Source of the DNA: Larix sibirica
Taxonomy: Eukaryota > Streptophyta > Pinopsida > Pinales > Pinaceae
Assembly: GCA_004151065.3 (NCBI GenBank)
Contig: NWUY0300014693.1
Coordinates: 31,146-54,161 of the forward strand
Direction: 5' to 3'
Length of the DNA stretch: 23,016 nucleotides
Below the pieces are notes generated by a model. It searched no databases. It was not told where the DNA came from and saw only the letters and a list, made by a program, of their open reading frames with translations. Made by a program: the position numbers and the translations under genes. The first letter of the stretch is position 1. Every line of letters begins with the position of its first letter. Shown here one piece after another: positions 1 through 8,409 of this stretch.

Positions 1-88
1 CCGATTTTTGCCGATGTGCTGCCGAGATATCCCGAAACGATGTTTCCTGGACCCTGCCGATTTCCGCGCCGCGCCGATATTTGTAACA
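1..88. other. GC-rich edge fragment with repeated CCGAT motif
   Basis: The first 88 bases are clearly richer in G and C than everything that follows. They carry several copies of CCGAT/CCGAG, for example at 1, 11, 57 and 75, and a GCGCCGCGCC core. From about 90 the sequence becomes AT-rich. The break suggests the end of a different repeat or transposable element cut by the window edge. No terminal inverted repeat or target-site duplication is visible on one side only, so the element class cannot be named. Confidence 0.35.
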
Positions 89-335
89 TTGGATATAACA
101 ATGAGGCTCAAAAAATGAGAGAGACATCTCACAATCCAACCATGCCAAATGAGTGAGAGATAAGGTTGTAGCTCATCTTCACTTTTACAATAAAATAATA
201 TGAAAAACCCTAACCTCTAACAAACTCCTGACAACTCAAAATAAAATAATGGTCGAATACCATATAACATAATGTCCTTTGTCCCTTTTTGTTCTCATGA
301 ATTAAATGGATATTTTTCCCTTAACAAATGCCTCC

Positions 336-359
336 TAAAAGTGGTCATGACCACTTTTA
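336..359. repeat. Perfect 24-bp palindrome
   Basis: Positions 336-359 read identically on both strands, with half-site TAAAAGTGGTCA followed by its exact complement and no spacer. A 24-bp perfect palindrome without a loop is uncommon by chance. It could be a dyad protein-binding site or a relic of a short inverted duplication. Nothing nearby assigns a function. Confidence 0.9.
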
Positions 360-2406
360 TCTCCTTAGCAAATAATAATAAAATCATGATTTCTTTAACC
401 GATTCTCATAAAGCATCCAATGAACATAATGACAAGGTCCACATCGAAACACTCCAATGATGGAAAGGCCACCTTATTTTCTCAAATAAAATATTAAAGA
501 CCTCCCTTTAAGCCAAACGACCCCCTCAAAAGTGAGGGGTTGACTAACCCAACAAACAATAAATAAGAGTGAAAGTATGGATCGGCCTTTTGATGATGAT
601 ACAGCAACCATGGTCGGCTTCTATATAATATGTCACACTGAGCAGAAATAATACATCCATGTGATGTCACCTCTAATTAGCATATGGCAGCCCATGACTT
701 TGGGACGGTTCCACAAGATAAGGCTCCAAGGAACATGAGATGGCTTAGGAGGCTTCCCCTCCAGTATTAAAATAATACTCATGACGTCCTTTCATAAAAC
801 ATGAGCCAATAAAGGAAGAAGTCAACGAGTCAAAGCATGAGCTCAACCTATGATACAGCACAACCCCTTATGACGGTGCACCACAAATGACACCATCTCC
901 ACAAACGTGAGCTCAAAGGTGGACACCATCCACAGACTAGGGCGTGAAAGGGTTAACATCTCCTCATGTGAAGGATCAAACCAAAACAAATAATGCCTCG
1001 AGTAATCCCAGAGGAGAAGTCAGGACGTCCAGCTCAACTGTATGCTGAAGATGATGCTCCAAATACAACAGAAATGCTACAGGATACAAATTGCCATTGC
1101 TTAGAGTTCTCAGTGCCGATCACTCGAACCCGACATTTACCTGCTCTCCAAATGTGTGTCAAAGTTATTCTATTATCATTTTGGAAAAAAACCTCTGCTA
1201 GATGATGATGAATAGACTGCAACAACAGATTGTTCCCAGAACTAAGTTCTAAGGATGCGATGGACAGAACTTGCTGCACATGACACTCTCCAGGCATACA
1301 AAATTAGTTTTGGGTCATTTGAATTTGATTTGTTGGATGTCAAATTGAGCATACTTTGCTGGAATTTCATCACTTATAAGTCTGAGAGCATTAACGCACC
1401 GATGCTGTAAGTTTCAGACCAGAAATGCAGCCCAAACAACCCACTGATCAGCATGTAAGATTCAGAAATCACTGTAAAGGGATCAACTCATTTTCAGATT
1501 CATAAAAGCTCTTTTTTGGGATATGTGACTGGTTGCACCTGCTGCTTTCACTGACAGACATATGCCCAGACTAGTCTTCACCACTGTTTCCTGCTGCAAG
1601 AAGATCAGGAACAGGCCCTAAATTGACCAAGCATACCCCGGATCTCCCAAACTCAGCCCAGATTCACCATCAAAATGTGAACTTTTGCCATTATTCAGGG
1701 TTCCGGGTGCTTATTTTCAGTTTATGCCTGCATATAACCTGAGAAACATGACTGTACATTGCTGTCAAGCATTGATTTAGTGGAAAAACAGACCATAACC
1801 ATGTTTTCTGGGCTGGCTGTAGGATGTGATTCTTTAAATCTGAACTGCTGCTGAAAAGTGTAGTGGACTTTTAGCACCTTAATGATGGACAATTAGTATA
1901 TTTTAATTTCCCACAAATCTAGGTATACTACATGGATGATATAGGCCCATCAATCTGGGTTTTGGAAAATGATCATTCTCAACAAACAATTGTCAAGTGG
2001 TCCAGCAGATCTACAGTACCACAGTCACAGACTTGTCAACTTTAAATGCAGCCACATTTAGTCCAGAATCATTTTTAAGGCTACCCATAACCTGAAGTTG
2101 AAGAAGTCCTTTCATCATGACCCTAGTTTTTCCGGACAGTATTCGCAAAACAAAACTGAGCCATCAACCCATGCACCATCACCCCTGAAAATTATGATAA
2201 AGAACCACAATTGAACACACATTAAATATGGGGGAAGTAAGAAAAGGTGATTTGGAAGTGGGTTTGATGTTCCCTACAGTGCTTTGAAGTTGAAGCCAAA
2301 ATATCTCCAAACTTTGTAGTACTCAACTTTAGAATAAAGCCACCATCTTGTTTGGTGGCTAAATCTGAGTTGTTTGAGTGTTTGATTACTTTTCATGAAT
2401 TTTTCG

Positions 2407-2445
2407 AATCAATTGACAGTGGGAATGACTCCCACTTAATTGATT
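2407..2445. repeat. Imperfect inverted repeat (hairpin)
   Basis: The arm at 2407-2424 (AATCAATTGACAGTGGGA) pairs with the arm at 2430-2445 (TCCCACTTAATTGATT) around a 5-base loop, with a 2-base bulge. The stem has 7 pairs next to the loop and 8 pairs beyond the bulge. It could be a structured transcript element or a small foldback repeat. No gene is associated. Confidence 0.8.
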
Positions 2446-2619
2446 TTCTACTCGTCACCCAAGAAATTCAAGGACTATGGTCACAGATTGCACTTTTTAA
2501 GAACAGATTTAAGGTGTTTTACAGAAAATTTGCACAGTTGCCTAGGCAGAATTAGTTATTTGGGTGTAAATCTGCATTATAGCTTGCTGCCTAGATTTGT
2601 TCACGCAGATTTCAGGTTT

Positions 2620-3004
2620 GATTTTTATATAACAGCAAGTAATTATCACAGGTTGGAAGAGTACTTTGTTTCCCAAGTTTATATTTTATCTTCAGATTGC
2701 ATACGGATTCCTTCCTAAGGTTAGCATGCACTAAACCAATGCGCAGAGGGACTGTATGAGGTGACATTTTACATTCCCTGGTTGACTTTGGAACTCTTCC
2801 AGTTTCAAGAGTTAACAGAGGAGAGGATTTTGAAAACAGGGTGGTTGATTTAGTTGAACAAGAAATGTTCCTCCACAAGCACTGTTCAGAAAATTACCCA
2901 ATCAGCATCAATTTATTCCAAAGGATATTGCATTTAGATTGAGGAGGTAAATTCAGGAATTGTTGATGTAAACAACACAGTGAATATAGAAATGCAAGGA
3001 AGAG
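2620..3004. repeat. Tandem segmental duplication, copy A
   Basis: This is an approximately 385-bp unit beginning GATTTTTATATAACA and repeated directly downstream at 3005. Shared blocks include the sequence around GGAAGAGTACTTTG, GAGAGGATTTTGAAAACAGG and GAGGAGGTAAATTCAGGA. The copies differ by scattered substitutions and small indels, so the event is not recent. Copy A keeps the uninterrupted site (TTATTCCAAAGGATATTG) where a SINE later entered copy B. No coding capacity is recognised. Confidence 0.9.
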
Positions 3005-3306
3005 GATTTTTATATAACATAATGATAATAACAGCAATTATCACAGTTTGGAAGAGTACTTTGTTGCCCGGGTTTATATTTTATCTCCAGATTACACAGG
3101 GATTCCCCGAAGGTTAGCATGCACTAACCTGATGCACAGGACCGTACAAGGTGGCAGTTTACATTCCCTAGTTGACTTTGGAATTCTTCCAGTTTTGAGT
3201 GTTAACAGGGGAGAGGATTTTGAAAACAGGGTGGTTGATTTAGTTGAACATCAAGCAAGTTCCTCCACAAGCACTGTTCAGAAAATTACCCAATTGGCAT
3301 CAATTT

Positions 3307-3315
3307 ATTCTAAAG
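3307..3315. repeat. SINE target-site duplication, one copy
   Basis: ATTCTAAAG at 3307-3315 matches ATTCCAAAG at 3547-3555 with one difference. The pair brackets the insertion, and the empty site in copy A has a single ATTCCAAAG. The second copy directly abuts the tRNA-like head of the element. Confidence 0.75.
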
Positions 3316-3364
3316 CAGATTCTTTTTGTAACTGGCATAAGCAGTAACTGGGGGGCTCGTACTC

Positions 3365-3402
3365 GTGTGACACAGGGTCGATTGTGTGACACAGGGTCGA
3401 TT
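3365..3402. repeat. 19-bp tandem repeat, two exact copies
   Basis: GTGTGACACAGGGTCGATT occurs at 3365-3383 and again, identical, at 3384-3402, inside the tail half of the SINE. Identity between the copies means the duplication is young compared with the divergence of the host segment, or is a fixed feature of the SINE subfamily. Confidence 0.95.
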
Positions 3403-3472
3403 CTGGTCCAATGCCACTATAATCTCCAAGTGTACCCACACTATCCCACGCGCAGCACACGAGACTAGTCGA

Positions 3473-3534
3473 GGTTTGAACCAGTAACATCGCAAGGAAT
3501 GCCTTAACAGTGCACCCTATTGCCCATTGATCTA
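3473..3534 (-). promoter_or_regulatory. Internal Pol III promoter (A and B boxes) of the SINE
   Basis: The A-box-like element is at 3534-3524 (TAGATCAATGG) and the B-box-like element at 3482-3473 (GGTTCAAACC), both on the minus strand and 41 bp apart. This spacing is normal for tRNA-type promoters. Whether it is still active cannot be told from sequence. Confidence 0.7.
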
Positions 3535-3546
3535 GACCCCAGGGGC

Positions 3547-3555
3547 ATTCCAAAG
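3547..3555. repeat. SINE target-site duplication, second copy
   Basis: ATTCCAAAG is the partner of the 9-mer at 3307-3315. Sequence to its right continues the duplicated unit exactly as in copy A. Confidence 0.75.
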
Positions 3556-3634
3556 GATATTGACTTTTGTTTGAGGAGGTAAATTCAGGAAGTTTTGATG
3601 TAAACAACTGAACGAATGTAGAGAATGAAAGGGA

Positions 3635-4492
3635 CAACTTACAATTGCCAATGAGGTGTTTGTTGATGTCAGTGTCAAGATCTAGCAACATTTTCTGCCA
3701 ACAATATTCCCTTGGAAATGCCACAAAATGCTTTTGTAAAATACTAAAATGTAATGTCAAATACAAGGTACATAGCCATTGTCACACTCCAGGATATTTG
3801 ATCATTCACTTAGAAGTGAAATAACAGTAGATAGTGCAGTGTGCAGGCTACATCAACACAAAGCAATAACAAGCAGGATTAAGCATGATTTTCTTATAGA
3901 AATAATGGCAAACAGAGAGATCTAAACCCAACTAGGAAATGTGAAAGAGAATGTATTCAAGAAGAAACAGATGGTAAAGAAGCTCCTGGGTGTAGTGTAC
4001 TAAGACTACTGGGGTAAGGACCAAGAAAGCAGAGTACAAGCATGGAAGCACAAATATTTACAAGCTTAAGGACAAACTGAACTAACACAAAATATCAACA
4101 TAAGATAAATAGCATAAAACAACTTTTAACATTTTACATATGATGAGAATAAAAATTTTAAGTGATCAACTAAAGTACTTATCACTCTTTTAGACTAGAT
4201 TTCCTTAATCATGCATAAGTTATTTGTACTTAAATTCCTTGACGTTTTGTCTGTATCTATAGCTAGCCCAAGTGAGAGTAGACTACAATAAATTTTGGTA
4301 AATGAATGTTGTAGTTAAATACTATGTCCCCGTAAGTGGTAATTGGTGGTGCCTACATGCCATGTTATCTAGATTGATTGTAATTACCCAAATGACCAAT
4401 AGCCATCTTTCAAAATTGAGAATATAGCTAGAGAACAGAAAAATATTTGAAATATCAAACAATGGAAAGCTTAACCTGACATGTAAGATGTT
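3635..4492. other. Non-genic interval downstream of the minus-strand gene
   Basis: AT-rich sequence with no recognisable coding frame. It lies beyond the stop codon of the minus-strand gene and probably contains that gene's transcript end. No clean AATAAA hexamer is obvious on the minus strand close to the stop, which is common in plants. Confidence 0.5.
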
Positions 4493-4626
4493 GCATCAAA
4501 ATGAAAAAGCCTCGGAATTCTCCACAAAGACAAAAATATTGCTACACAGAATGAATTCAGCATCAAAATGAAAAAGCTTCGGAATTCTCAACAAAGAAAA
4601 GACTATTGCTACACAGAATGAATTCA
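4493..4626. repeat. 67-bp tandem duplication in the 3' flank of the gene
   Basis: Copy 1 is 4493-4559 and copy 2 is 4560-4626. Both begin GCATCAAAATGAAAAAGC and end CACAGAATGAATTCA, with the same length and only a handful of substitutions. The array starts 57 bp past the stop codon of the minus-strand gene at 4684, so it probably lies in that gene's 3' untranslated region. Confidence 0.95.
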
Positions 4627-4683
4627 TGAGGACTAAGACATTCGAGCAAGTAATTTTACAGCCTTTACCAATATGCTATAGAA

Positions 4684-6080
4684 TCATCCTTCTTCTTCTT
4701 CAGAGTTGTTGTTTTGCACTGCAACCACCTCAACTGGATGGGGAGATCCATCTGAAATAGACATTACAATCAGGCATAAATGTGATATTTTAGGCATTAG
4801 ATTAGAGCTCAAGAAAAAATAATCAGCAAAAACAGCGATATATGACATGAACGCAATATTTCCGAAGGCTAAGAAAACTCATGCAGGCGCAGTTCAGGTA
4901 CATGCACACCACACCAAATCAGTCTAGACCCTTAACTCTAGCGAGCCCATTGCTCTCTAATATATTGAAATGAGATATGATTTAAAGCATGGTTGCATCG
5001 ACACATGGTGAGGCATTATGCCGAAGTTCTAATCAAGTAAACCCTCAAAAATTAAAACATAATAAAATTCATATCAATTAAGCATGCATTAGTTTCAAAA
5101 TACCTAGATTAATCATTAGACATCTAAGAAATTATATAACTGGGGCACATCCCGATGCTCTCTAGTCAGCTTTCGCATATATGATCTTTGCATATTTTTT
5201 TGTGCAACGCTTGTCGGATAAATTATCTATCTATATTCCTTTACCAAGTTAATCATCTGATCTGTTTCTACCCTAGTTATTGCCTACCGTTTCAATTTTA
5301 CCAGATTAAGTTTTACTCTTGTATTTCACATCAGCGTCTGGTGACCTTTTACAGAACACCTTTTAAATTTGTATTTAAATCTGCGCATTAGTTTCTTCGG
5401 AAATTCCACAAACTGATTTCAATCACAGAACAAAGACTGCAATTCTGTTGTATAAAGGTAAAATTCCATACAACATTTTTTACAGAGTGTTTCTGAAGTA
5501 TTTTAAAAGGCTAAGGGATGGAAATTGTTGTATATTAATTTTTGCCTGTCATACAATTCCCCCAATTTCCCGTTCCATTCCAATTTTCAGAAGAAGAAAG
5601 ATTTAACCCTAACACCCTTCGATGTAATTTCCAGGAAACAAAAATACCTTCGATGAAGTAGGCAGATGAGGGCCACCCTCTCGACGTAGTAAAGGAGAGA
5701 CTCTCCTCCTGTGTCATTGGGTTGTTGCTCAACCTGCCCAGAAGCTCGACCAAGTTCCCATTATTCTTCCTTGGCGGAACCCAATAGGAAGTCCCGGGAA
5801 GAAAAGGAAGCCAATCGGGAGCAGCCCTGCGGACAAGAATGCCATGGATAGCATCCTCTAGTCTCTTTATTCCAAACACTTCACTACTACTCTCGCCATT
5901 CTCTGCTGCTGAATCCCCTAAATCTACCTCGATCAACTGACCACCGCCTTCTGAATCCTTACGGGATGAACCCCCCGACCTGAATCTTGCGTTTAACAAC
6001 CTCGAACTCGGACCCTGCCCATAATTACCACAGTTGCTCATTTTTAGAGCCGTTTGCGACAGCCTCTGGGCCATCACCAT
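4684..6080 (-). CDS. Plant-specific small protein with DWLPFxPGxSYWVPP motif (two exons)
   Basis: This is a spliced gene with coding exons 6080-5648 (433 nt) and 4751-4684 (68 nt). Together they make 501 nt, or 166 residues plus TGA. The donor is GAAG|GTATTT at 5648/5647. The acceptor is TGTCTATTTCAG|ATGG at 4752/4751. The exons meet in frame inside codon 145. Residues 1-41 are rich in Ser, Arg and Asn with no acidic residue, which could be an organelle-targeting segment (inference). Residues 49-68 are acidic. Residues 73-86 (RLEDAIHGILVRRA) lead into DWLPFLPGTSYWVPP at 89-103. A TTSRGWPSSAYFIE block at 131-144 ends exon 1. Exon 2 adds GSPHPVEVVAV and an acidic EEEEG end. I recall this block order from uncharacterised land-plant proteins but cannot cite a name or function. 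Met1, Met3 and Met14 are all possible starts. The upstream TATA box and the absence of internal stops support a live gene. Function is unknown. Confidence 0.82.
4752..5647 (-). other. Intron of the DWLPF-motif gene
   Basis: An 896-bp AT-rich intron in phase 1, with GT at 5647-5646 and AG at 4753-4752. A pyrimidine-rich stretch (GTCTATTTCAG) precedes the acceptor. Reading straight through the donor gives a further 37 codons to a stop at 5535. An annotation that misses the intron would end in that artefactual tail. No element or RNA gene is recognised inside it. Confidence 0.8.
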
Positions 6081-6084
6081 GATA

Positions 6085-6286
6085 TAATATGTATACCAAA
6101 AGGTAATTGTTTTCCTAATTACTTCAAGCAGAATGAACGCAGAAAGGAAAGACAGATAACAACGCTTCTCCAGTCCAAGAACTCAATAATATGTATACCA
6201 AAAGGTATTGTTTCCTAATTACTTCAAGCAGAACGAATTCAGAAAGGAAAGATAGATCACAACGCTTCTCCAGTCCAAGAACTCAA
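6085..6286. repeat. About 100-bp tandem duplication in the 5' leader
   Basis: Copy 1 is 6085-6186 and copy 2 is 6187-6286, both starting TAATATGTATACCAAAAGGT and ending CTCCAGTCCAAGAACTCAA. They differ by a few substitutions and short indels. The pair fills nearly all the space between the start codon at 6080 and the TATA box at 6304-6310. If transcribed from near 6275, the leader consists almost entirely of the two copies. Confidence 0.95.
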
Positions 6287-6303
6287 CATGTACCCTGTCG
6301 CCC

Positions 6304-6310
6304 TTTTATA
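6304..6310 (-). promoter_or_regulatory. TATA box of the DWLPF-motif gene
   Basis: On the minus strand 6310-6304 reads TATAAAA, within ATTGTGATGC-style flanking sequence. It is about 225 bp upstream of the start codon at 6080. A start site 25-35 bp downstream would fall near 6270-6280 and give a leader of about 195 nt. This assignment rests on position and consensus only. Confidence 0.6.
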
Positions 6311-7295
6311 TTGTGATGCATAGCACCTCTCATCTCGAAACTGGCATCCTTGGATTAGAGATAAGTACCTAGAGAGAGGATTTTCAATTGCATTAATCTG
6401 TGATAGTTATCCATTTTTTATTATTATTATTAAATTAATTAATTGAATGAATGCTAGGGTGTTCAAGCTATAAAAACAATAGAGAATTTGCAATCTTTTG
6501 TCTTAAAAATAAAAAGGTAAGATAAATCAAAATTTTAAAGGTTGTCGAAATAAACGCTTAAACAAATCAATTTTGTGGATATGTTAGAAATTAAAGTTTC
6601 TCTTCATAATCATAATTATTGTATTAGTTTAATAGTATGTATCTATCACTAATGATGAAGCACAAGGATATCAAGTATTTTGGGGATACCATAGAGAGTT
6701 GAGGTTGTCTCTTTTGTGGTTGTGGAATAAGATATATAATTACTTATGATGGTTAATAGTTCATCTTCCTTGAATATTAGAAAACAAGTTGATGGTCCAA
6801 GATCCAGAGGCATCTGGCAGGGGTGAAAGTCTGCATCAATGTGGACCATCAACAGCTTATATCACATGGTGTGGTGTTCCTTGAATAATGGTGATGAGTT
6901 AGCTCGCATTCACAGATAGTAGCCAGTGATGGTTTTCCTCACCATTGGTTGACAACTGAGTTATGATAGGTTTTGTCACCTTAAAAAGGGTTGCGTCACC
7001 CAAAACTACTTGAGCTTGTATTTCTTGTAAAAGAAAGAAGCCAAAGTGGCCTATTATGAAGGCTTGAAATAGACATGCTTTTGCACATATTGGTGTTCCA
7101 TTTTGTTTATGAAGTGAACGTGTAAATTGAGGAGAGTGTTAAATGGGTGGAGGAAGGAGACGCACGTAATGATAAGTTTTAGTCTCCTTGACAACAATCA
7201 ACCCCACCAACTTTTGGAGCTTAACATTTATAGAGATGAAATTGAATGCCATACTTAAAGTGCATGTAGCTTAACGCTCTGAGGGATCGGTAGCC
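6311..7295. other. Intergenic: distal promoter and LINE 5' flank
   Basis: AT-rich sequence with a TTATTATTATT run near 6418 and no supported gene. It contains an inverted repeat at 6788-6799 and 6842-6853. Sequence from perhaps 7000 onward may be the 5' untranslated part of the LINE, but no boundary or target-site duplication was found. Confidence 0.5.
6788..6853. repeat. 12-bp inverted repeat with nested hairpin
   Basis: GTTGATGGTCCA at 6788-6799 is the exact complement of TGGACCATCAAC at 6842-6853. Inside the 42-base loop, CCAGA-GGCA-TCTGG (6804-6817) forms a second, 5-bp stem. It could be a folded transcript element or chance. No function is assigned. Confidence 0.85.
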
Positions 7296-8409
7296 ATGGA
7301 GTCTCCCAATCCCAATGAGGCATCCTTCCATGCCCTCGTTGAATATTTGGGTAAAGCTCCTTGGAATACCAATCCCTCCCTGTCACTTCTTAAAGACAAA
7401 TGGCTCTAAAAATTGCAAAAATGGACTCATAGGGCAGTTCAAAGGGATATGACCCTCATTGCAAACGATGGATACTTGGATCATGAGATGGATGTCCCCT
7501 TGACAATGCCCATTTGGGTTTGTCTCCCTCTCCACTGCTAGGGAGAAGACTCATTGAGAGACATCATAAACAAGCTAGGGAAATATATTGACAAATCTAA
7601 ACCAAAAGATAGAATGTCCATTTGTGCATGAATATGTGCGGAGGTAGACCTCGAAAAAGGCCTTCCACAGGAATTCCTTCTCACACTTGATAATTGGAGG
7701 CATCTTCAAAAGCTTGATCATCAGCAACTATCTTTTAAGTGTAAATATTGCCATGAATACGGTTGTTTTGCAAAAAACTGCAAGAAGAATGCTCCTCCAA
7801 ACCAAAAGCTCTAACAAAGTAAGACCAATGGCAGGTGGTGAACAATAAATTGAACACTAAGCAGGGAATCACCTCTCGACCTTTGCATGCAACCCATCCC
7901 TCCTCTTCCATTGTTATTTTTCCTCCTCAACCCTCTCAACCCTTATCTCTGAAAATCCCTTCTAATCCTAGGTCCTCGAAAAAACCCTTTCAATCTTCTC
8001 AACCTCTCTCACCAGCCAACCACTTCTCAACCTTGTTCCTAGAGGAGCCATCACTGAAAATATCCCTCTAGAGGAAGAGGATTCTCTCCTGGACTAGTGG
8101 GAAGAGATTGGTCATCCCTTGGACAAACCTATCCCAATGACAAAGGGAGTTCAAACTAGGAAACAAATCCAGAAGCATAACAAGGATGATGAAGAAGAAG
8201 AGGAGTTTGAGGAGGACATGCAGTGTCGAAAAGGTGGAAGAAAGTCAGCAAAGGAAGTCAAAAAAGAAATTGCCAATAGAGAAAAAATGTTAGGCATGCA
8301 ATCAACCCTAGATGGAGCTATGAGCACAAGTGGGAAGAACACCAGAAACCCAAATTTTCAACCCAACAAACAGAGGGGAGGAAGTAACAAACCCCCCTCA
8401 AATAAATAA
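7296..8409 (+). pseudogene. LINE ORF1 (nucleic-acid-binding protein), broken
   Basis: Starts at ATG 7296 (MESPNPNEASFHALVEYLGK). The recognisable core runs from MPIWVCLPLHCW (about 7508) through EDSLRDIINKLGKYID to DLEKGLPQEF and NWRHLQKLDHQQLSFKC. This is the classic plant LINE ORF1 (DUF4283-type) pattern, followed by a zinc knuckle at 7740-7781 (CKYCHEYGCFAKNC). The expected His of CX2CX4HX4C is Cys here. Much of the middle of the DUF4283 domain seems to be missing between LIANDGYL and MPIWVCL. In-frame stops include one near 7407, and the frame shifts before the tail. The tail at 8119-8409 is open and contains an acidic run (DDEEEEEFEED) followed by basic residues. Its stop TAA (8407-8409) overlaps the ORF2 ATG. 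Confidence 0.88.

Larger units (their letters stand above)
89..2619. other. Non-genic interval, no convincing gene
   Basis: Short open frames exist (for example 993-1205 plus, 1034-1297 minus, 2352-2555 plus), but none shows a recognisable domain or plausible gene structure. The stretch has mixed base composition and looks like old repeat-derived DNA. It contains a 24-bp palindrome at 336-359, a small hairpin at 522-539 (7-bp arms CCCCTCA/TGAGGGG around AAAG) and an imperfect hairpin at 2407-2445. Confidence 0.6.
3316..3546 (-). mobile_element. tRNA-derived SINE
   Basis: This is a 231-bp insertion precisely absent from copy A of the flanking duplication. Read on the minus strand, it starts GCCCCTGGGGTCTAG. 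It carries an A-box-like TAGATCAATGG (3534-3524), one mismatch from TRGCNNARYGG, and 41 bp further a B-box-like GGTTCAAACC (3482-3473). These are the internal RNA polymerase III promoter elements of tRNA-derived SINEs. The tail ends in a short A-rich run (ACAAAAAGAATCTG), and imperfect 9-bp target-site duplications (ATTCYAAAG) flank it. It contains a duplicated 19-bp segment at 3365-3402. It codes for no protein and would have needed LINE enzymes to move. I do not recognise the named family. Confidence 0.85.
3005..3634. repeat. Tandem segmental duplication, copy B (interrupted)
   Basis: This is the second copy of the unit at 2620-3004. It follows the same order of sequence to about 3315, is broken by an insertion of about 231 bp, and resumes at CAAAGGATATTG (3551) to end near 3634. 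Without the insertion its length matches copy A. A 99-codon open frame at 3048-3347 lies mostly in the duplicated DNA. Its equivalent in copy A is broken and it has no known domain, so it is not called a gene. Confidence 0.88.

Noticed and set aside
1034-1297. 87-codon minus-strand frame overlapping a 70-codon plus-strand frame
   Set aside because: Both strands are open over the same DNA, neither shows a motif, and there is no plausible gene context.
3473-3534. Possible tRNA gene on the minus strand
   Set aside because: The A and B boxes are tRNA-like, but no acceptor stem or cloverleaf can be completed, and the segment is a flanked insertion, so it is a SINE head.
3305-3766. Open frame of 153 codons on the minus strand
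   Set aside because: It runs through the SINE and its flanks, crosses the insertion boundary and has no domain, so the frame is accidental.
5535-5647. Extension of the minus-strand gene beyond the donor site (38 codons)
   Set aside because: A good splice donor lies at 5647, and the 68-nt second exon restores a plausible conserved-looking C-terminus. The extension is intron sequence.
8151-8342. Minus-strand open frame of 63 codons rich in Ser and Leu
   Set aside because: It is the antisense of the acidic/basic tail of LINE ORF1.
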